A stretch of DNA of 64,000 nucleotides from Amorphophallus konjac (GCA_022559845.1 CM040128.1:177374413-177438412), one strand, 5' to 3'. Positions 34,179 to 45,743 are shown, numbered from the stretch's first letter. Numbers and translations are program-made. The notes: generated by a model from the sequence alone, not told the origin.

Positions 34179-36404
34179 ATGCCCACCCGTAGTGGTGCCA
34201 TTTACCGACCCGATCCTTCGTCTTCGGTTCCACCCATGGATCCCAATCCCGAACTCAACCAAGATGCCCCTAGGGAGGAACCCCAAGGCCCAATGAATCG
34301 GGTAGATGCTGCCCTTACGAACATTCTTGCTCAACTAGAGTCCCTTTCTACTCGACTTGCTTGGCTAGAGGAGCAAGATTTCCACCCATGGAACAATGAG
34401 CCAAGAATCCACCCCCCACATGTTGAACCTCATAGGGAAAACCTCCATCCAAGAAATAATGACCCAAGAGCCCACCCTCCACATGTTGAGCCTCATAGGG
34501 ATGAGTTCCACCCAAGGAACAATGGACCAAGAGCCCACCATCCACATGCTGAAATTAATAGGGAGGACTTAGATTTTGACCCCTACCATGACTATGAGAG
34601 GCCTCGCCACCATCAAATTCATGAAAGGCATCCAAGGGACGACCCGGATGACCCTCTCTTAAGGATGATCAAAGTAGAGGCCCCAAACTTTGATGGTTCC
34701 CATGAACCAAGTGTCTACTTAGAATGGGAAACCGCCATGGACCAATACTTTGAATGGTACCCTATGTCCGACCAAAGGAGGGTAAGGTTGGCTAAAATGC
34801 ATCTCACCAAGTTAGCCAAAACTTATTGGCTAAACCAAGAGGGACTAAGAAGGATTAGGCGGGAAGAGCCTATTGATACTTGGGAGGGTATGAAGAACCA
34901 ACTTAGAAACAAATACCTACCCCAATCCTACCACCAAATGCTCTTAGATGAATGGCAAAGCCTCACCCAAGAAGGGAAGACCGTGGTTGAATATATTGAG
35001 AAGTTTGACTCCTATCTTTTGAAGTGTGAAGTTCATGAGGACCCGGCCGTTACCTTGTCCCGCTTTAGGAATGGACTTCAAAGTCACATCAAGAGAGAGC
35101 TTTTCATGAGAGATATTGATAACCTTGAGCTAGCTTATCAAATAGCTAGGGATGTAGAAAGATTCTCTAGGATCCCTCGATTTGCTACTCCCCGACCGGC
35201 CGATCCCAAAAACATGGGACCACGACCCATTCCAGCCACACCCATGAAAGCCCCTAATCCAAGTGAGAATGCCCCATTAAGGCCTTACTACCCTCCTCCT
35301 ACCATCACTCCAAACAAGCCCACCCCTAGTCACCCTCCACCACAGAGGGAAGACATTCCCAAAGGCCCAAATGTAGGAACCACTCCGGGTAGCGGGCGTC
35401 AACAATGCTATAGGTGTCAAGGGTTTGGTCACTTTGTGGGGCAATGTCCATCCAAAAGATTTTCTAGTTTCCTTATTGAGGAAGAAGCTCCCCCACCCCA
35501 AAGGGAACTTGAGAGTGTTGTTGAGGACCATGAAGCCTCCCTAGATTGGGAAGAAGAGTATGAGGCCCAAACTCTTGAAACAGGTCTAGATCACACCACT
35601 CCACCTACCAACTCCCATCTAGGAGTGATTAGATGCACCCTCACCAAACCCCAAGAAGAGGATTGGCGTCGAACCTCAATCTTTCACACCTTTGTCAAGA
35701 TAGGGAGCCATGTAAGAAAAGTAATTTTGGATAGTGGGAGTTGTGTCAATGCCGTATCCCCCGATACCGTTAAGCTCATTGGTCTTGTTATCACCCCCCA
35801 CCCAAATCCATACCGGGTCTCATGGATCAACAACAACTCCATCCCGGTCAACACCCAATGCCTTGTGCCCCTCACCTTCTCTTCATATCATGGACAAATA
35901 TGGTGTGACCTCATCCCAGTGGAAGTGGGAAGCATCCTACTAGGAAGGCCTTGGCTTTATGATGTAGATGCCACCATCTTGGGTAGGACCAACACCTGCA
36001 CTTTTGAACATGAGGGTAGGACTATCCGTCTTAACCCCTCCCCACCACGTCCCATGCCCAAGAGGGACACTCTCCCTCAAGGACACCACCCCACCACCAC
36101 ACAAGTCTCGGGGAACTCCACCCCTCCAACCCCATCCCTCACCCAAACTCCCAAACAAAGTGGGACCTCGGGGTTGACCAAGGGTCTTCATCTCATCACT
36201 AGGAAAGAACTTGAAGAGGAGATAGTTCAAGGAGTACCTCTATATGCGATGATCATTTGCCTAGGAGAACCCACTTCCACCAACCCACATCCCATAGAAA
36301 TCCAACAACTCCTAGAAGAATTCCATGATGTGTTCCCAACGGAGCTCCCGGACCAACTCCCTCCCATGCGTGATGTGCAACACGCAATTGATCTAATCCC
36401 GGGG
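34179..36404 (+). pseudogene. gag-pol: B gag-pol, first part (Gag, zinc knuckle, protease, linker)
   Basis: The start at 34179 (MPTRSGAIYR) is preferred over an ATG 39 bases upstream because A and C start with M-x-TRSG. The frame is open to the C insertion. In order: three 21-residue HPRNN-PRAHPPHVEPHR repeats (34381-34569), the Gag capsid region (about 34660-35170), knuckle CYRCQGFGHFVGQC, protease ILDSGSCVNAVS with a canonical DSG, and the linker to RT ending DLIPG at 36404, where C interrupts. The remainder starts [13 protein letters not shown] at 45749. This first half has no stop, unlike the second half. Confidence 0.9.
34381..34569 (+). repeat. 63-bp x 3 coding repeat in B Gag
   Basis: Starts of TCCACCC/TCCATCC units at 34381, 34444 and 34507 give a period of exactly 63 bp (21 residues). 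The repeat is not present in A or C, which have other Pro-rich sequence there. Confidence 0.85.
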
Positions 36405-38572
36405 TGATGTGGCACAGCCCAAAGACCACTAAAGAGGATGATATGACCCTAGGACTTAGACCCGCAAGCATACAAGCACTCAATGATTCTCACAATCGAC
36501 GATTTTTGCTCACACGGTTCACACGCTCACCCGGTGGGTCCGGGGGATAATGATGAGGGTCCGGGATGGGACCCAATTGTTCTAATGGACTTACAATGCT
36601 ACGGCTGACTCCAAAGAGTCTAGGATACCCAACTTCGTGGGTGGCTGGCCCGCAAGGCGGGGTTTGGGTGACACTCTCTCACGGTCCGCGGTGGACACTA
36701 ACAAACTAGCATGCAAATTCGAACTCTCTTCTCACCGCCGACGAGCAATCAAAGCAATACTAAGCTAGCAGGAATAAGGCTACAAAGGGTAGTACCAGAA
36801 GCTCACCTGATCGGTGTGAAGACACCGATCCCGTTCGGAGACGAGGGCGCGCCGGGAGGCGAGGGTATGCACCCGATCGCCGCGGCGGTGTAGCTTGACC
36901 TGAAAATGTAAAGGGTACAGCACTACTCCTCTCGCAGGAGGGGTGATCTTGGGGTGGGGGTTACACTTAGTACATTCAAAACTACCTCCACGCAGGGAGG
37001 GGCCTTCAGCCGGCCAAGCGGGGTGGGGAGAAATGCAAAGGAGATCGAGATTCCGAGCTTCGCTGGTTCTGCCCACCTGCAGGTTTTCTGGACAGTGGAT
37101 CGGTGTTGTGGCAGCTAAAAATTCCACGAAGCTTGGATTGCGACGAAACCAACGCCAAACGTTTGACAACTGATAGGGGATGAAGCTTGAATTTTTGGGG
37201 AAGCTATGATTCTCAGGGCTGACCGCACCGGTGGCTGGAAGGTGGATGCAGCTCTGGTTGCTGGTCGAGCTCTGTCTACAACAGCAGGTTGCAGAAGGTA
37301 CCACGATCGCTCCGGAGCTCCGAACCTGGCACCGCTGGACTCTTTGGAATCGTGGAGGAGTCTTCTTTGCAACAAAATAAACGGGGACGTCTTCTGATGT
37401 CGGAGATGAACTGGGTGTCCAGAGAAGTGGACGGAGGTCGGTGCAGATAGTGAGGAGGCAGAACGGCGTGGTTGTGGTAGAAAAATAGTAACTCTGGTTT
37501 TCGGATGCCAAACGGGGTTCCGCCTTCTGTTCCTGGACGCTGACAGAGGGAGGAAGAACTTTGTAGAAGACCTTGAAGACTGGTTCCTTCAAGGTTAGCC
37601 GTGGGCGAGTCGTCTCTGCAGCTCTGGCTCCGGATCTGAGAGGTTCGGCGCAGTCGGAGAAGAATGGTGATTGCGGACAGCACCGAACTCGGATGCCAAC
37701 AAAACCACCTCGCCTTGAAAGCTGACTTGCAGATGATTCTGGAAATGTAGGCCTTGCTCCCTGAGTCGTTGATGGGTGACCGTGGCCTCCTCTGCAAGTT
37801 GCTGTATTTCTGTTTCCTGAAGCAGGGTAAGAATGTGAAGAAGAAGATGAGGTGGGGAAGGGGGTGGCCAAGAGAGAAGAAGGGGCAAGATGATTCTAAT
37901 GGCTATGGGAGGGAAGGTTAAAATTCGAAATTGGCCTTGGAAGTGGTGGGATTTGTGTGGGGAAGTGGGGGAATTGTGTTGGGAGGTGGAAGAGTTGCTT
38001 TGGGACAAGGAGGGGAAGTAAATGAAGGGCTATGGGGAAGGGGAGAGCCTTAATGGAGGTGGGTGAGGTAGTGGAGGTGGTTGGGGGTTGGAGTAAGTGA
38101 GGGGGGAAGAGGAGAGAGAGGGAGGGTCGAACTCCCCTTGGGGAGAGAGAGAATGAGAGAGAGATTGAGAGATATAGTGAGTAAGAGAGAGAGTTGAGAG
38201 ATAATAAGAGGTGGTTTTTTTTTCAATATTCATCAAGAGTGACTACAAGTGGAGAGATGGGGCCTATTTATAGGCAACCACTCTTTTCATGACCAAAATG
38301 TCCTTGACAATAGGACAAAAGACCGAGCATATCCTAGACTCAATCCTATGGGCCCATAACTAAGGACATAAGGCCCAGTTTAAGCAAAATAAGGGAAATG
38401 GGCTAGAACCACATGACTCAATAAAGGAAAATACATAAGATAGGACTCAATAAAAGGAAAATACATAAATGACACTGGGAAAATGAAGATAACAAGTGGA
38501 GACCATGATCAGACCATATCAAGAGTGTGCAGACGACCAAACTAGAGGGAGTGTCGTGAGATGCCCTCATCA
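36405..38572 (-). repeat. C 3' LTR (2168 bp)
   Basis: On the minus strand TGATGAGGGCATC...GTGCCACATCA. Its first 31 bases also encode the polyprotein C-terminus and stop. Confidence 0.97.
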
Positions 38573-41500
38573 AATCCCCCGGGGTGGGGAGAACTCGACC
38601 CTGTCGAGTATGGGTCTGCCTGGCTGTCGTACTGCTCCAACATGCCGGGGTCCAGGCGCATCAAATCCTCTCGACTCACCCATGCATCCTCGATCGGGGG
38701 ATGGTTCTTCCACCTAACCAGATAGCGCTGATACACCCTGTGCCTTGTAATGATACTCTGCTCATCCAGTATTGCCTCTACCTGCTCTTGTCGGTCTCTC
38801 AGGCTAGAAAGTGGAGTCCCTCCGGGGGTGTCTCTCATAAGGGGGGGTAAAGGCTCAAGCTCCTGACTGGGTTCCACCGCGGGGCCTTTGTAGGGTACCA
38901 GGTCTGCCACGTTGAAGGTAGGGTGTACCCCATAGCTCTCTGGTAAGTCAAGCTCATAGGCATTGCTGCCAAGTCGTCGTAGAACTCGAAAGGGTCCCGA
39001 CCCTCGTGCCCTCAACTTGGAGGCAGGCCCTGGAAGGAGCCGCTCCGTCCTCACCATCACCGGATCTCCCACTTGGAATTCATAGTGGCGCCGGTGAGCA
39101 TCGGCCCGTCTTTTGTAAGCCTCATTGTTTTTCCCTATATGCTTGCGGATATCATCATGCAATTCTTTGATATGCTGTGCAAAGGACTCAGCTGAGACTG
39201 ACACTCTAGCATGTGAGGGGAGGGGAATGAGATCTGAGGGTTTTCTAGGCCTATACCCATGTACTACCTCAAATGGACTCTTGCCTATGGACCTATTGAC
39301 AGAATCATTGTAGGCAAACTCGGCTTGAGATAAGAGGAGATCCCAATTCCCAGGGTGGTCCCCTACAAGGCATCGGAGTAAGTTCCCAAGGCTTCGGTTG
39401 ACAACCTCAGTTTGGCCATCGGTTTGAGGATGATAGGCAGTGGAGAATTTGAGGAGGGTCCCCATCAAGTGCCATAGAGTCTTCCAAAAATAACTAGTGA
39501 ATTTCACATCTCTATCGGACACAATAGTCTTAGGTAACCCATGGAGTCGGACTACCTCATCGAAGAATAACCGGGCGACCTTAGAGGCATCAGAGGTCTT
39601 GGAACAGGGGATAAAGTGGGCCATTTTTGAGAACCTGTCAACCACTACAAAGATGGAATCATGTTTGCGCAAGGTCTTTGGTAGGCCAAGAATGAAATCC
39701 ATACTCAAATCTTCCCATGGTCTATCGGGTATGGGTAGAGGTGTGTAAAGCCCGGTGTTTTGTCTTACTTGCTTGGCGGATGCACATATGCGGCATTGTC
39801 CCACAATGTGGGCCGCATCCTTCTTGAGACTGGGCCAGTGGAATTGCCTCTCAACCAACTCTATGGTTTTGTGGACCCCAAAGTGACCAGCTAGGCCGCC
39901 ACTATGTAACTCCCAAACTAGGAAGTCCCTAAGTGAAGTCCTAGGTATGCAAAGTCTATCCCCTTTGAACAGATATCCATCTTGAAGTATGAACCCCTTA
40001 TACTCCTTGAGTGGTTGGGTAGAAAGGGTGTTGTAGTGGGTCCCAAAGTCGGGGCAATGTGGGTATTCTCCTTTGATCCTCTCAAATCCGGTTACTTCCA
40101 CTTGGACAGTGGAGAGTAAGGCTACCCGCCTACTCAGTGCATCGGCGGCGCGATTCTCACTACCCATCTTATACTTGAGGACAAAGGTGTAGGCTTGAAT
40201 GTATTCTACCCATCGAGCATGGCGGGCATTGAGCTTTTGTTGAGTGTTGAGGTATTTCAAAGCCTCATGGTCCGAGAAGATCACAAATTCTTTGGGTAGG
40301 AGATAGTGCCTCCAATGCCGGAGGGATTGAACCACGGCATAAAGCTCTTTGTCATATGTGGAGTATCTCGTCCTAGCCTCACAAAGTTTTTCACTAAAGT
40401 AGGCTACCGGGTGACCCTCTTGGCTAAGGATACCTCCAATCCCTACCCCGGAAGCATCACATGTGACCTCAAAGACCTTAGAAAAGTCGGGTAGGCAAAG
40501 GACCGGGGCTTGGGTCATTTTCTCTTTAAGCTCTAGGAAGGCTTTGGAGGCTGCCCTAGTCCAAACAAATGTGCCTTTCTTGAGGCAATCCGTGATAGGA
40601 GTGGTGATAGTGCTAAACCCCCGGATGAATCTCCTATAGAAGGTGGCTAGCCCATGGAAGCTTCGGGCGTCATGAATGGTTTTGGGCTCGGGCCACTCAA
40701 GAATAGCTTGGACCTTTTCGGGGTCCATGGATACTCCTTGGGATGAGACAATAAATCCTAGGAAGGCTAGTTGATTGGTCAAGAAATGACACTTCCCGGG
40801 ATTGGCAAAGAGACTCTCTTTCCTAAGGATGGTGCACACTTGTTTGAGGTGATCGAGGTGGGCTTCCTTGGATTGGCTATATATGAGGATGTCATCAAAG
40901 TAGACAACTAGAAAGATGCCAATGAAGGGCCGGAGAACCTCGGTCATGAGACGCATGAAGGTACTTGGTGCATTAGAAAGGCCGAAAGGCATAACAAGCC
41001 ATTCATAGAGACCGTCCTTAGTTTTAAAGGCGGTTTTCCACTCGTCCCCGGGCCTAATGCGGACTTGGTGGTAGCCACTTTTGAGATCAATTTTGGAGAA
41101 GATGGTGGCTCCCGCTAGCATGTCTAGCATGTCATCAAGCCGAGGGATGGGGAACCTATATTTGACCGTTATCTTGTTGACGGCTCGGCTATCTACACAC
41201 ATGCGCCAAGTCCCATCCTTTTTGGGTGTAAGAAGAGCCGGGAAGGCACAAGGGCTTTTGCTAATTCGGAGGAAGCCCTTCTTGATGAGTTCTTCAATCT
41301 GCCTCCGAAGCTCGGTATGCTCGGTGGGGTTGAGTCGGTAGTGTGGGAGGTTGGGCAAGGTAGCCCCGGGCACGAGGTCAATGGCATGTTGCACATCTCT
41401 CATAGGTGGTAGTTTGTCCGGAAGCTCCTCGGGAAATACATCATGGAAGTCCTTAAGGAGTTGATGAATTTCTAGGGGGTGTGGATCGGTTGGGGTGGAT

Positions 41501-43467
41501 TCCCCTAGACAAATGACAATGGCACATACTTGATCCCCTTGGTTGACTTCTTCCTCAAACTCTTTCCTAGTGACAAGGTGTAGGCTCCTAGGAGGCTCTT
41601 TGATGTTACTAGGACTAGGACTTGATGGGGTGGGGTTTGTTGGTGTTGGGATGGGGGGAAGGGTAGTGGGTCCCTCAAGGGAGGGAGAGGCCTTCTTAGG
41701 TAGAGTGCGGGGTGGAGATGGGTTGAGTTGGATCTTCTTCCCCTCATGAATGAAGATGCAAGCGTTGGTTCTTCCTAAGAAGGTGGCATCTACATCGTAG
41801 ATCCAAGGCCGTCCTAAAAGGATACTCCCAACTTCCATTGGAAGGATATCACACCACACTTGGCCTTGATAGGATTGGAATGTAATTGGGACAAGGCAAC
41901 GGGCACTAACGGGTATGGAGGTGGTATCAATCCATGCTACCCTATATGGGTGGGGATGTGGGGAGGTGGTAAGGCCCAAAAGTTTGACGGTGTCGGGTGA
42001 CACCACATTCACACTACTTCCATTATCCAAGATGACCTTCCTAACATGGCTCCCCATCCTTATGTAGGTATGGAATATGGTGTTTCTCCTCCAATCATGC
42101 TCTTGGTTTTGGGTGAGGGTGCATCTAACCACTCCTAGGTGGGAGTCGGTGGGTGGAGGAGGTTGTTCTTGGTTGCTTTCCATGTAGTGGTTCTCATACT
42201 CCTCCTCCCATTCAAGAGAGGGTTCATATACCTCAATCTCTCCTTCAAATTCAGCTTGGGGTTGGGGGTTGGTCTCCTCTATGAGTAAGTTTGATGCTCC
42301 CTTGGTGGGGCATTGATTGGCAAAGTGTCCATACCCATAACACCTAAAGCATTGCTGCCCACTTTGATGGTTTGGGGTCACCTTAGTGTGAGGGAGAGTG
42401 GGTGTCGAATTGGGCCTATTGGGAGTTGTGTTTAGGGGCCCACTTGCGGGGCGGAATGGTGGATTGGCATTAGGAGGGGTGACCCGTGTGGGAGGAGTTC
42501 CCATGGGTGTAGGAAGGAGACCTCTTTGGGGTGGTGGAGGGTTGGCCCGAGGTGCCATGGCTCTAGGGTCCATTCCCCGAGGGGGTACCATTCGCGTGTA
42601 CCGAGAGAATTTCTCGGCATCCCGAGCTACTTGGTAGGCTTGCTCTAAAGTTGTTACTTGACGCATGAATAGTTCCTTTTTGATATGGAATTGAAGCCCA
42701 TTCCTAAAGCGGGAGAGTGTGACGGAGGGGTCCTCTTGGACTCCACATTTGAGGAGGTAGTAGTCAAACTTTTCAATGTATTCCATAACGGTCTTTCCTT
42801 CTTGAGTCAAGGCTTGCCATTCATCTAAGAGGTTTTGATGGTAGGAGGGTGGGACATATTTGAGTTTGAGTTGGTCTTTCATGGCCCCCCATGTGGTGAT
42901 TGGAACTTCCCTCCTAACTATCCTTAAGGCTTCAACATTCATCCAATGAGTCTTGGCAAGTTTGGTTAATTGCATCTTTGCAAGTCGGACTTTCCTATCC
43001 TCGGTCATTGGGTACCAATCAAAATATTGATCCATGGCTGCCTCCCAATCTAAGTAGATGCTCGGATGATGAGATCCATCAAAAGTGGGAGCATCGACTT
43101 TCACAAGTCTCATTAGTTGGTCATCCGGGTTGTCCCGGGGAGGCCTCTCATTCCTTCTAGGGGGTGGGTCCCTTTCCGGTTCGGGAGGGGGGTCAAGGTT
43201 GAGTCCTCCTATGGCTGGCTCCACATGTGGAGGGGGATCTCTCCTATCTCCTTCCCTTGGAATAGGTCTATTTTCCTCAAGTTGTTCAAGCCGGGCCGTA
43301 ATACCGTCAAGCCTTCCCATAATTTCGGTCATGTAGTCCACAAGAAATCTCATTTGGTCGGGAAGCTCATGCTCATTGTGAGGGGGATTTCCTTGGGGAT
43401 TGGGATTCATGGTGTTATTGGAAGAAGATGGATTGCCTTGATAATGAGTTTCACTACGGGTGGTCAT
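38542..43467 (-). CDS. gag-pol: C gag-pol polyprotein with chromodomain (1641 aa)
   Basis: A complete chromovirus polyprotein. Gag capsid about 120-290; zinc knuckle CFRCYGYGHFANQC 373-386; aspartic protease ILDNGSSVNV about 478-487 (DNG in place of the usual DS/TG). RT about 700-900 has YFDDILIYS 856-864. RNase H about 1000-1115 has acidic residues D1004, E1041, D1066 and D1109. Integrase has an HHCC finger (H1188, H1195, C1225, C1228) and a catalytic triad D1257, D1318, E1354 with D-35-E spacing, then a GPF-type module near 1490. Chromodomain about 1575-1612 (YLVRWKNHPPIEDAWV). The stop lies 31 bases inside the 3' LTR. The start MTTRSE follows the primer site by about 95 bases. It supplies reverse transcription and integration. 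The chromodomain usually directs insertion to heterochromatin. Probably functional. Confidence 0.97.
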   Translation of the reverse strand: MTTRSETHYQGNPSSSNNTMNPNPQGNPPHNEHELPDQMRFLVDYMTEIMGRLDGITARLEQLEENRPIPREGDRRDPPPHVEPAIGGLNLDPPPEPERDPPPRRNERPPRDNPDDQLMRLVKVDAPTFDGSHHPSIYLDWEAAMDQYFDWYPMTEDRKVRLAKMQLTKLAKTHWMNVEALRIVRREVPITTWGAMKDQLKLKYVPPSYHQNLLDEWQALTQEGKTVMEYIEKFDYYLLKCGVQEDPSVTLSRFRNGLQFHIKKELFMRQVTTLEQAYQVARDAEKFSRYTRMVPPRGMDPRAMAPRANPPPPQRGLLPTPMGTPPTRVTPPNANPPFRPASGPLNTTPNRPNSTPTLPHTKVTPNHQSGQQCFRCYGYGHFANQCPTKGASNLLIEETNPQPQAEFEGEIEVYEPSLEWEEEYENHYMESNQEQPPPPTDSHLGVVRCTLTQNQEHDWRRNTIFHTYIRMGSHVRKVILDNGSSVNVVSPDTVKLLGLTTSPHPHPYRVAWIDTTSIPVSARCLVPITFQSYQGQVWCDILPMEVGSILLGRPWIYDVDATFLGRTNACIFIHEGKKIQLNPSPPRTLPKKASPSLEGPTTLPPIPTPTNPTPSSPSPSNIKEPPRSLHLVTRKEFEEEVNQGDQVCAIVICLGESTPTDPHPLEIHQLLKDFHDVFPEELPDKLPPMRDVQHAIDLVPGATLPNLPHYRLNPTEHTELRRQIEELIKKGFLRISKSPCAFPALLTPKKDGTWRMCVDSRAVNKITVKYRFPIPRLDDMLDMLAGATIFSKIDLKSGYHQVRIRPGDEWKTAFKTKDGLYEWLVMPFGLSNAPSTFMRLMTEVLRPFIGIFLVVYFDDILIYSQSKEAHLDHLKQVCTILRKESLFANPGKCHFLTNQLAFLGFIVSSQGVSMDPEKVQAILEWPEPKTIHDARSFHGLATFYRRFIRGFSTITTPITDCLKKGTFVWTRAASKAFLELKEKMTQAPVLCLPDFSKVFEVTCDASGVGIGGILSQEGHPVAYFSEKLCEARTRYSTYDKELYAVVQSLRHWRHYLLPKEFVIFSDHEALKYLNTQQKLNARHARWVEYIQAYTFVLKYKMGSENRAADALSRRVALLSTVQVEVTGFERIKGEYPHCPDFGTHYNTLSTQPLKEYKGFILQDGYLFKGDRLCIPRTSLRDFLVWELHSGGLAGHFGVHKTIELVERQFHWPSLKKDAAHIVGQCRICASAKQVRQNTGLYTPLPIPDRPWEDLSMDFILGLPKTLRKHDSIFVVVDRFSKMAHFIPCSKTSDASKVARLFFDEVVRLHGLPKTIVSDRDVKFTSYFWKTLWHLMGTLLKFSTAYHPQTDGQTEVVNRSLGNLLRCLVGDHPGNWDLLLSQAEFAYNDSVNRSIGKSPFEVVHGYRPRKPSDLIPLPSHARVSVSAESFAQHIKELHDDIRKHIGKNNEAYKRRADAHRRHYEFQVGDPVMVRTERLLPGPASKLRARGSGPFRVLRRLGSNAYELDLPESYGVHPTFNVADLVPYKGPAVEPSQELEPLPPLMRDTPGGTPLSSLRDRQEQVEAILDEQSIITRHRVYQRYLVRWKNHPPIEDAWVSREDLMRLDPGMLEQYDSQADPYSTGSSSPHPGGFDEGISRHSL

Positions 43468-43561
43468 GCAAGGTTGGGTGGGCTATGCAAGGGTGTGCGA
43501 ATGCACCTAAGAAAGACTTAGTGTGACCCAAGACTAGACTTGTAAGGACAAGCCTATGACC

Positions 43562-43573
43562 GCTCTGATACCA
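43562..43573 (-). other. C primer-binding site (tRNA-Met)
   Basis: TGGTATCAGAGC on the minus strand, two bases from the 5' LTR. Confidence 0.95.
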
Positions 43574-43575
43574 CT

Positions 43576-45743
43576 TGATGTGGCACAGCCCAAAGACCAC
43601 TAAAGAGGATGATATGACCCTAGGACTTAGACCCGCAAGCATACAAGCACTCAATGATTCTCACAATCGACGATTTTTGCTCACACGGTTCACACGCTCA
43701 CCCGGTGGGTCCGGGGGATAATGATGAGGGTCCGGGATGGGACCCAATTGTTCTAATGGACTTACAATGCTACGGCTGACTCAAAAGAGTCTAGGATACC
43801 CAACTTCGTGGGTGGCTGGCCCGCAAGGCGGGGTTTGGGTGACACTCTCTCACGGTCCGCGGTGGACACTAACAAACTAGCATGCAAATTCGAACTCTCT
43901 TCTCACCGCCGACGAGCAATCAAAGCAATACTAAGCTAGCAGGAATAAGGCTACAAAGGGTAGTACCAGAAGCTCACCTGATCGGTGTGAAGACACCGAT
44001 CCCGTTCGGAGACGAGGGCGCGCCGGGAGGCGAGGGTATGCACCCGATCGCCGCGGCGGTGTAGCTTGACCTGAAAATGTAAAGGGTACAGCACTACTCC
44101 TCTCGCAGGAGGGGTGATCTTGGGGTGGGGGTTACACTTAGTACATTCAAAACTACCTCCACGCAGGGAGGGGCCTTCAGCCGGCCAAGCGGGGTGGGGA
44201 GAAATGCAAAGGAGATCGAGATTCCGAGCTTCGCTGGTTCTGCCCACCTGCAGGTTTTCTGGACAGTGGATCGGTGTTGTGGCAGCTAAAAATTCCACGA
44301 AGCTTGGATTGCGACGAAACCAATGCCAAACGTTTGACAACTGATAGGGGATGAAGCTTGAATTTTTGGGGAAGCTATGATTCTCAGGGCTGACCGCACC
44401 GGTGGCTGGAAGGTGGATGCAGCTCTGGTTGCTGGTCGAGCTCTGTCTGCAACAGCAGGTTGCAGAAGGTACCACGATCGCTCCGGAGCTCCGAACCTGG
44501 CACCGCTGGACTCTTTGGAATCGTGGAGGAGTCTTCTTTGCAACAAAAGAAACGGGGACGTCTTCTGATGTCGGAGATGAACTGGGTGTCCAGAGAAGTG
44601 GATGGAGGTCGGTGCAGACAGTGAGGAGGCAGAACGGCGTGGTTGTGGTAGAAAAATAGTAACTCTGGTTTTCGGATGCCGAACGGGGTTCCGCCTTCTG
44701 TTCCTGGACGCTGACAGAGGGAGGAAGAACTTTGTAGAAGACCTTGAAGATTGGTTCCTTCAAGGTTAGCCGTGGGCGAGTCGTCTCTGCAGCTCTGGCT
44801 CCGGATCTGAGAGGTTCGGCGCAGTCGGAGAAGAATGGTGATTGCGGACAGCACCGAACTCGGATGCCGACAAAACCACCTCGCCTTGAAAGCTGACTTG
44901 CAGATGATTCTGGAAATGTAGGCCTTGCTCCCTGAGTCGTTGATGGGTGACCGTGGCCTCCTCTGCAAGTTGCTGTATTTCTGTTTCCTGAAGCAGGGTA
45001 AGAATGTGAAGAAGAAGATGAGGTGGGGAAGGGGGTGGCCAAGAGAGAAGAAGGGGCAAGATGATTCTAATGGCTATGGGAGGGAAGGTTAAAATTCGAA
45101 ATTGGCCTTGGAAGTGGTGGGATTTGTGTGGGGAAGTGGGGGAATTGTGTTGGGAGGTGGAAGAGTTGCTTTGGGACAAGGAGGGGAAGTAAATGAAGGG
45201 CTATGGGGAAGGGGAGAGCCTTAATGGAGGTGGGTGAGGTAGTGGAGGTGGTTGGGGGTTGGAGTAAGTGAGGGGGGAAGAGGAGAGAGAGGGAGGGTCG
45301 AACTCCCCTTGGGGAGAGAGAGAATGAGAGAGAGATTGAGAGATATAGTGAGTAAGAGAGAGAGTTGAGAGATAATAAGAGGTGGTTTTTTTTTCAATAT
45401 TCATCAAGAGTGACTACAAGTGGAGAGATGGGGCCTATTTATAGGCAACCACTCTTTTCATGACCAAAATGTCCTTGACAATAGGACAAAAGACCGAGCA
45501 TATCCTAGACTCAATCCTATGGGCCCATAACTAAGGACATAAGGCCCAGTTTAAGCAAAATAAGGGAAAGGGGCTAGAACCACATGACTCAATAAAGGAA
45601 AATACATAAGATAGGACTCAATAAAAGGAAAATACATAAATGACACTGGGAAAATGAAGATAACAAGTGGAGACCATGATCAGACCATATCAAGAGTGTG
45701 CAGACGACCAAACTAGAGGGAGTGTCGTGAGATGCCCTCATCA
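43576..45743 (-). repeat. C 5' LTR (2168 bp)
   Basis: This is the promoter LTR of C. The minus-strand TATA box CCTATAAATAGG is at 45434-45445. The region downstream contains a 363-codon open frame (45042-43951), also open in the other LTR. Confidence 0.97.

Larger units (their letters stand above)
36405..45743 (-). mobile_element. Element C: intact, young chromovirus (9339 bp)
   Basis: LTRs 36405-38572 and 43576-45743 are both 2168 bp with about ten mismatches and no indel seen by eye. A perfect target duplication CGGGG lies at 36400-36404 and 45744-45748, inside B's gag-pol. The minus-strand primer site is at 43562-43573. One uninterrupted polyprotein frame is present. It is the only element in the window with every expected part in working order. 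Confidence 0.97.

Noticed and set aside
36780..37871. 363-codon frame as a host gene
   Set aside because: It is the same frame as 43951-45042, entirely inside the two C LTRs.
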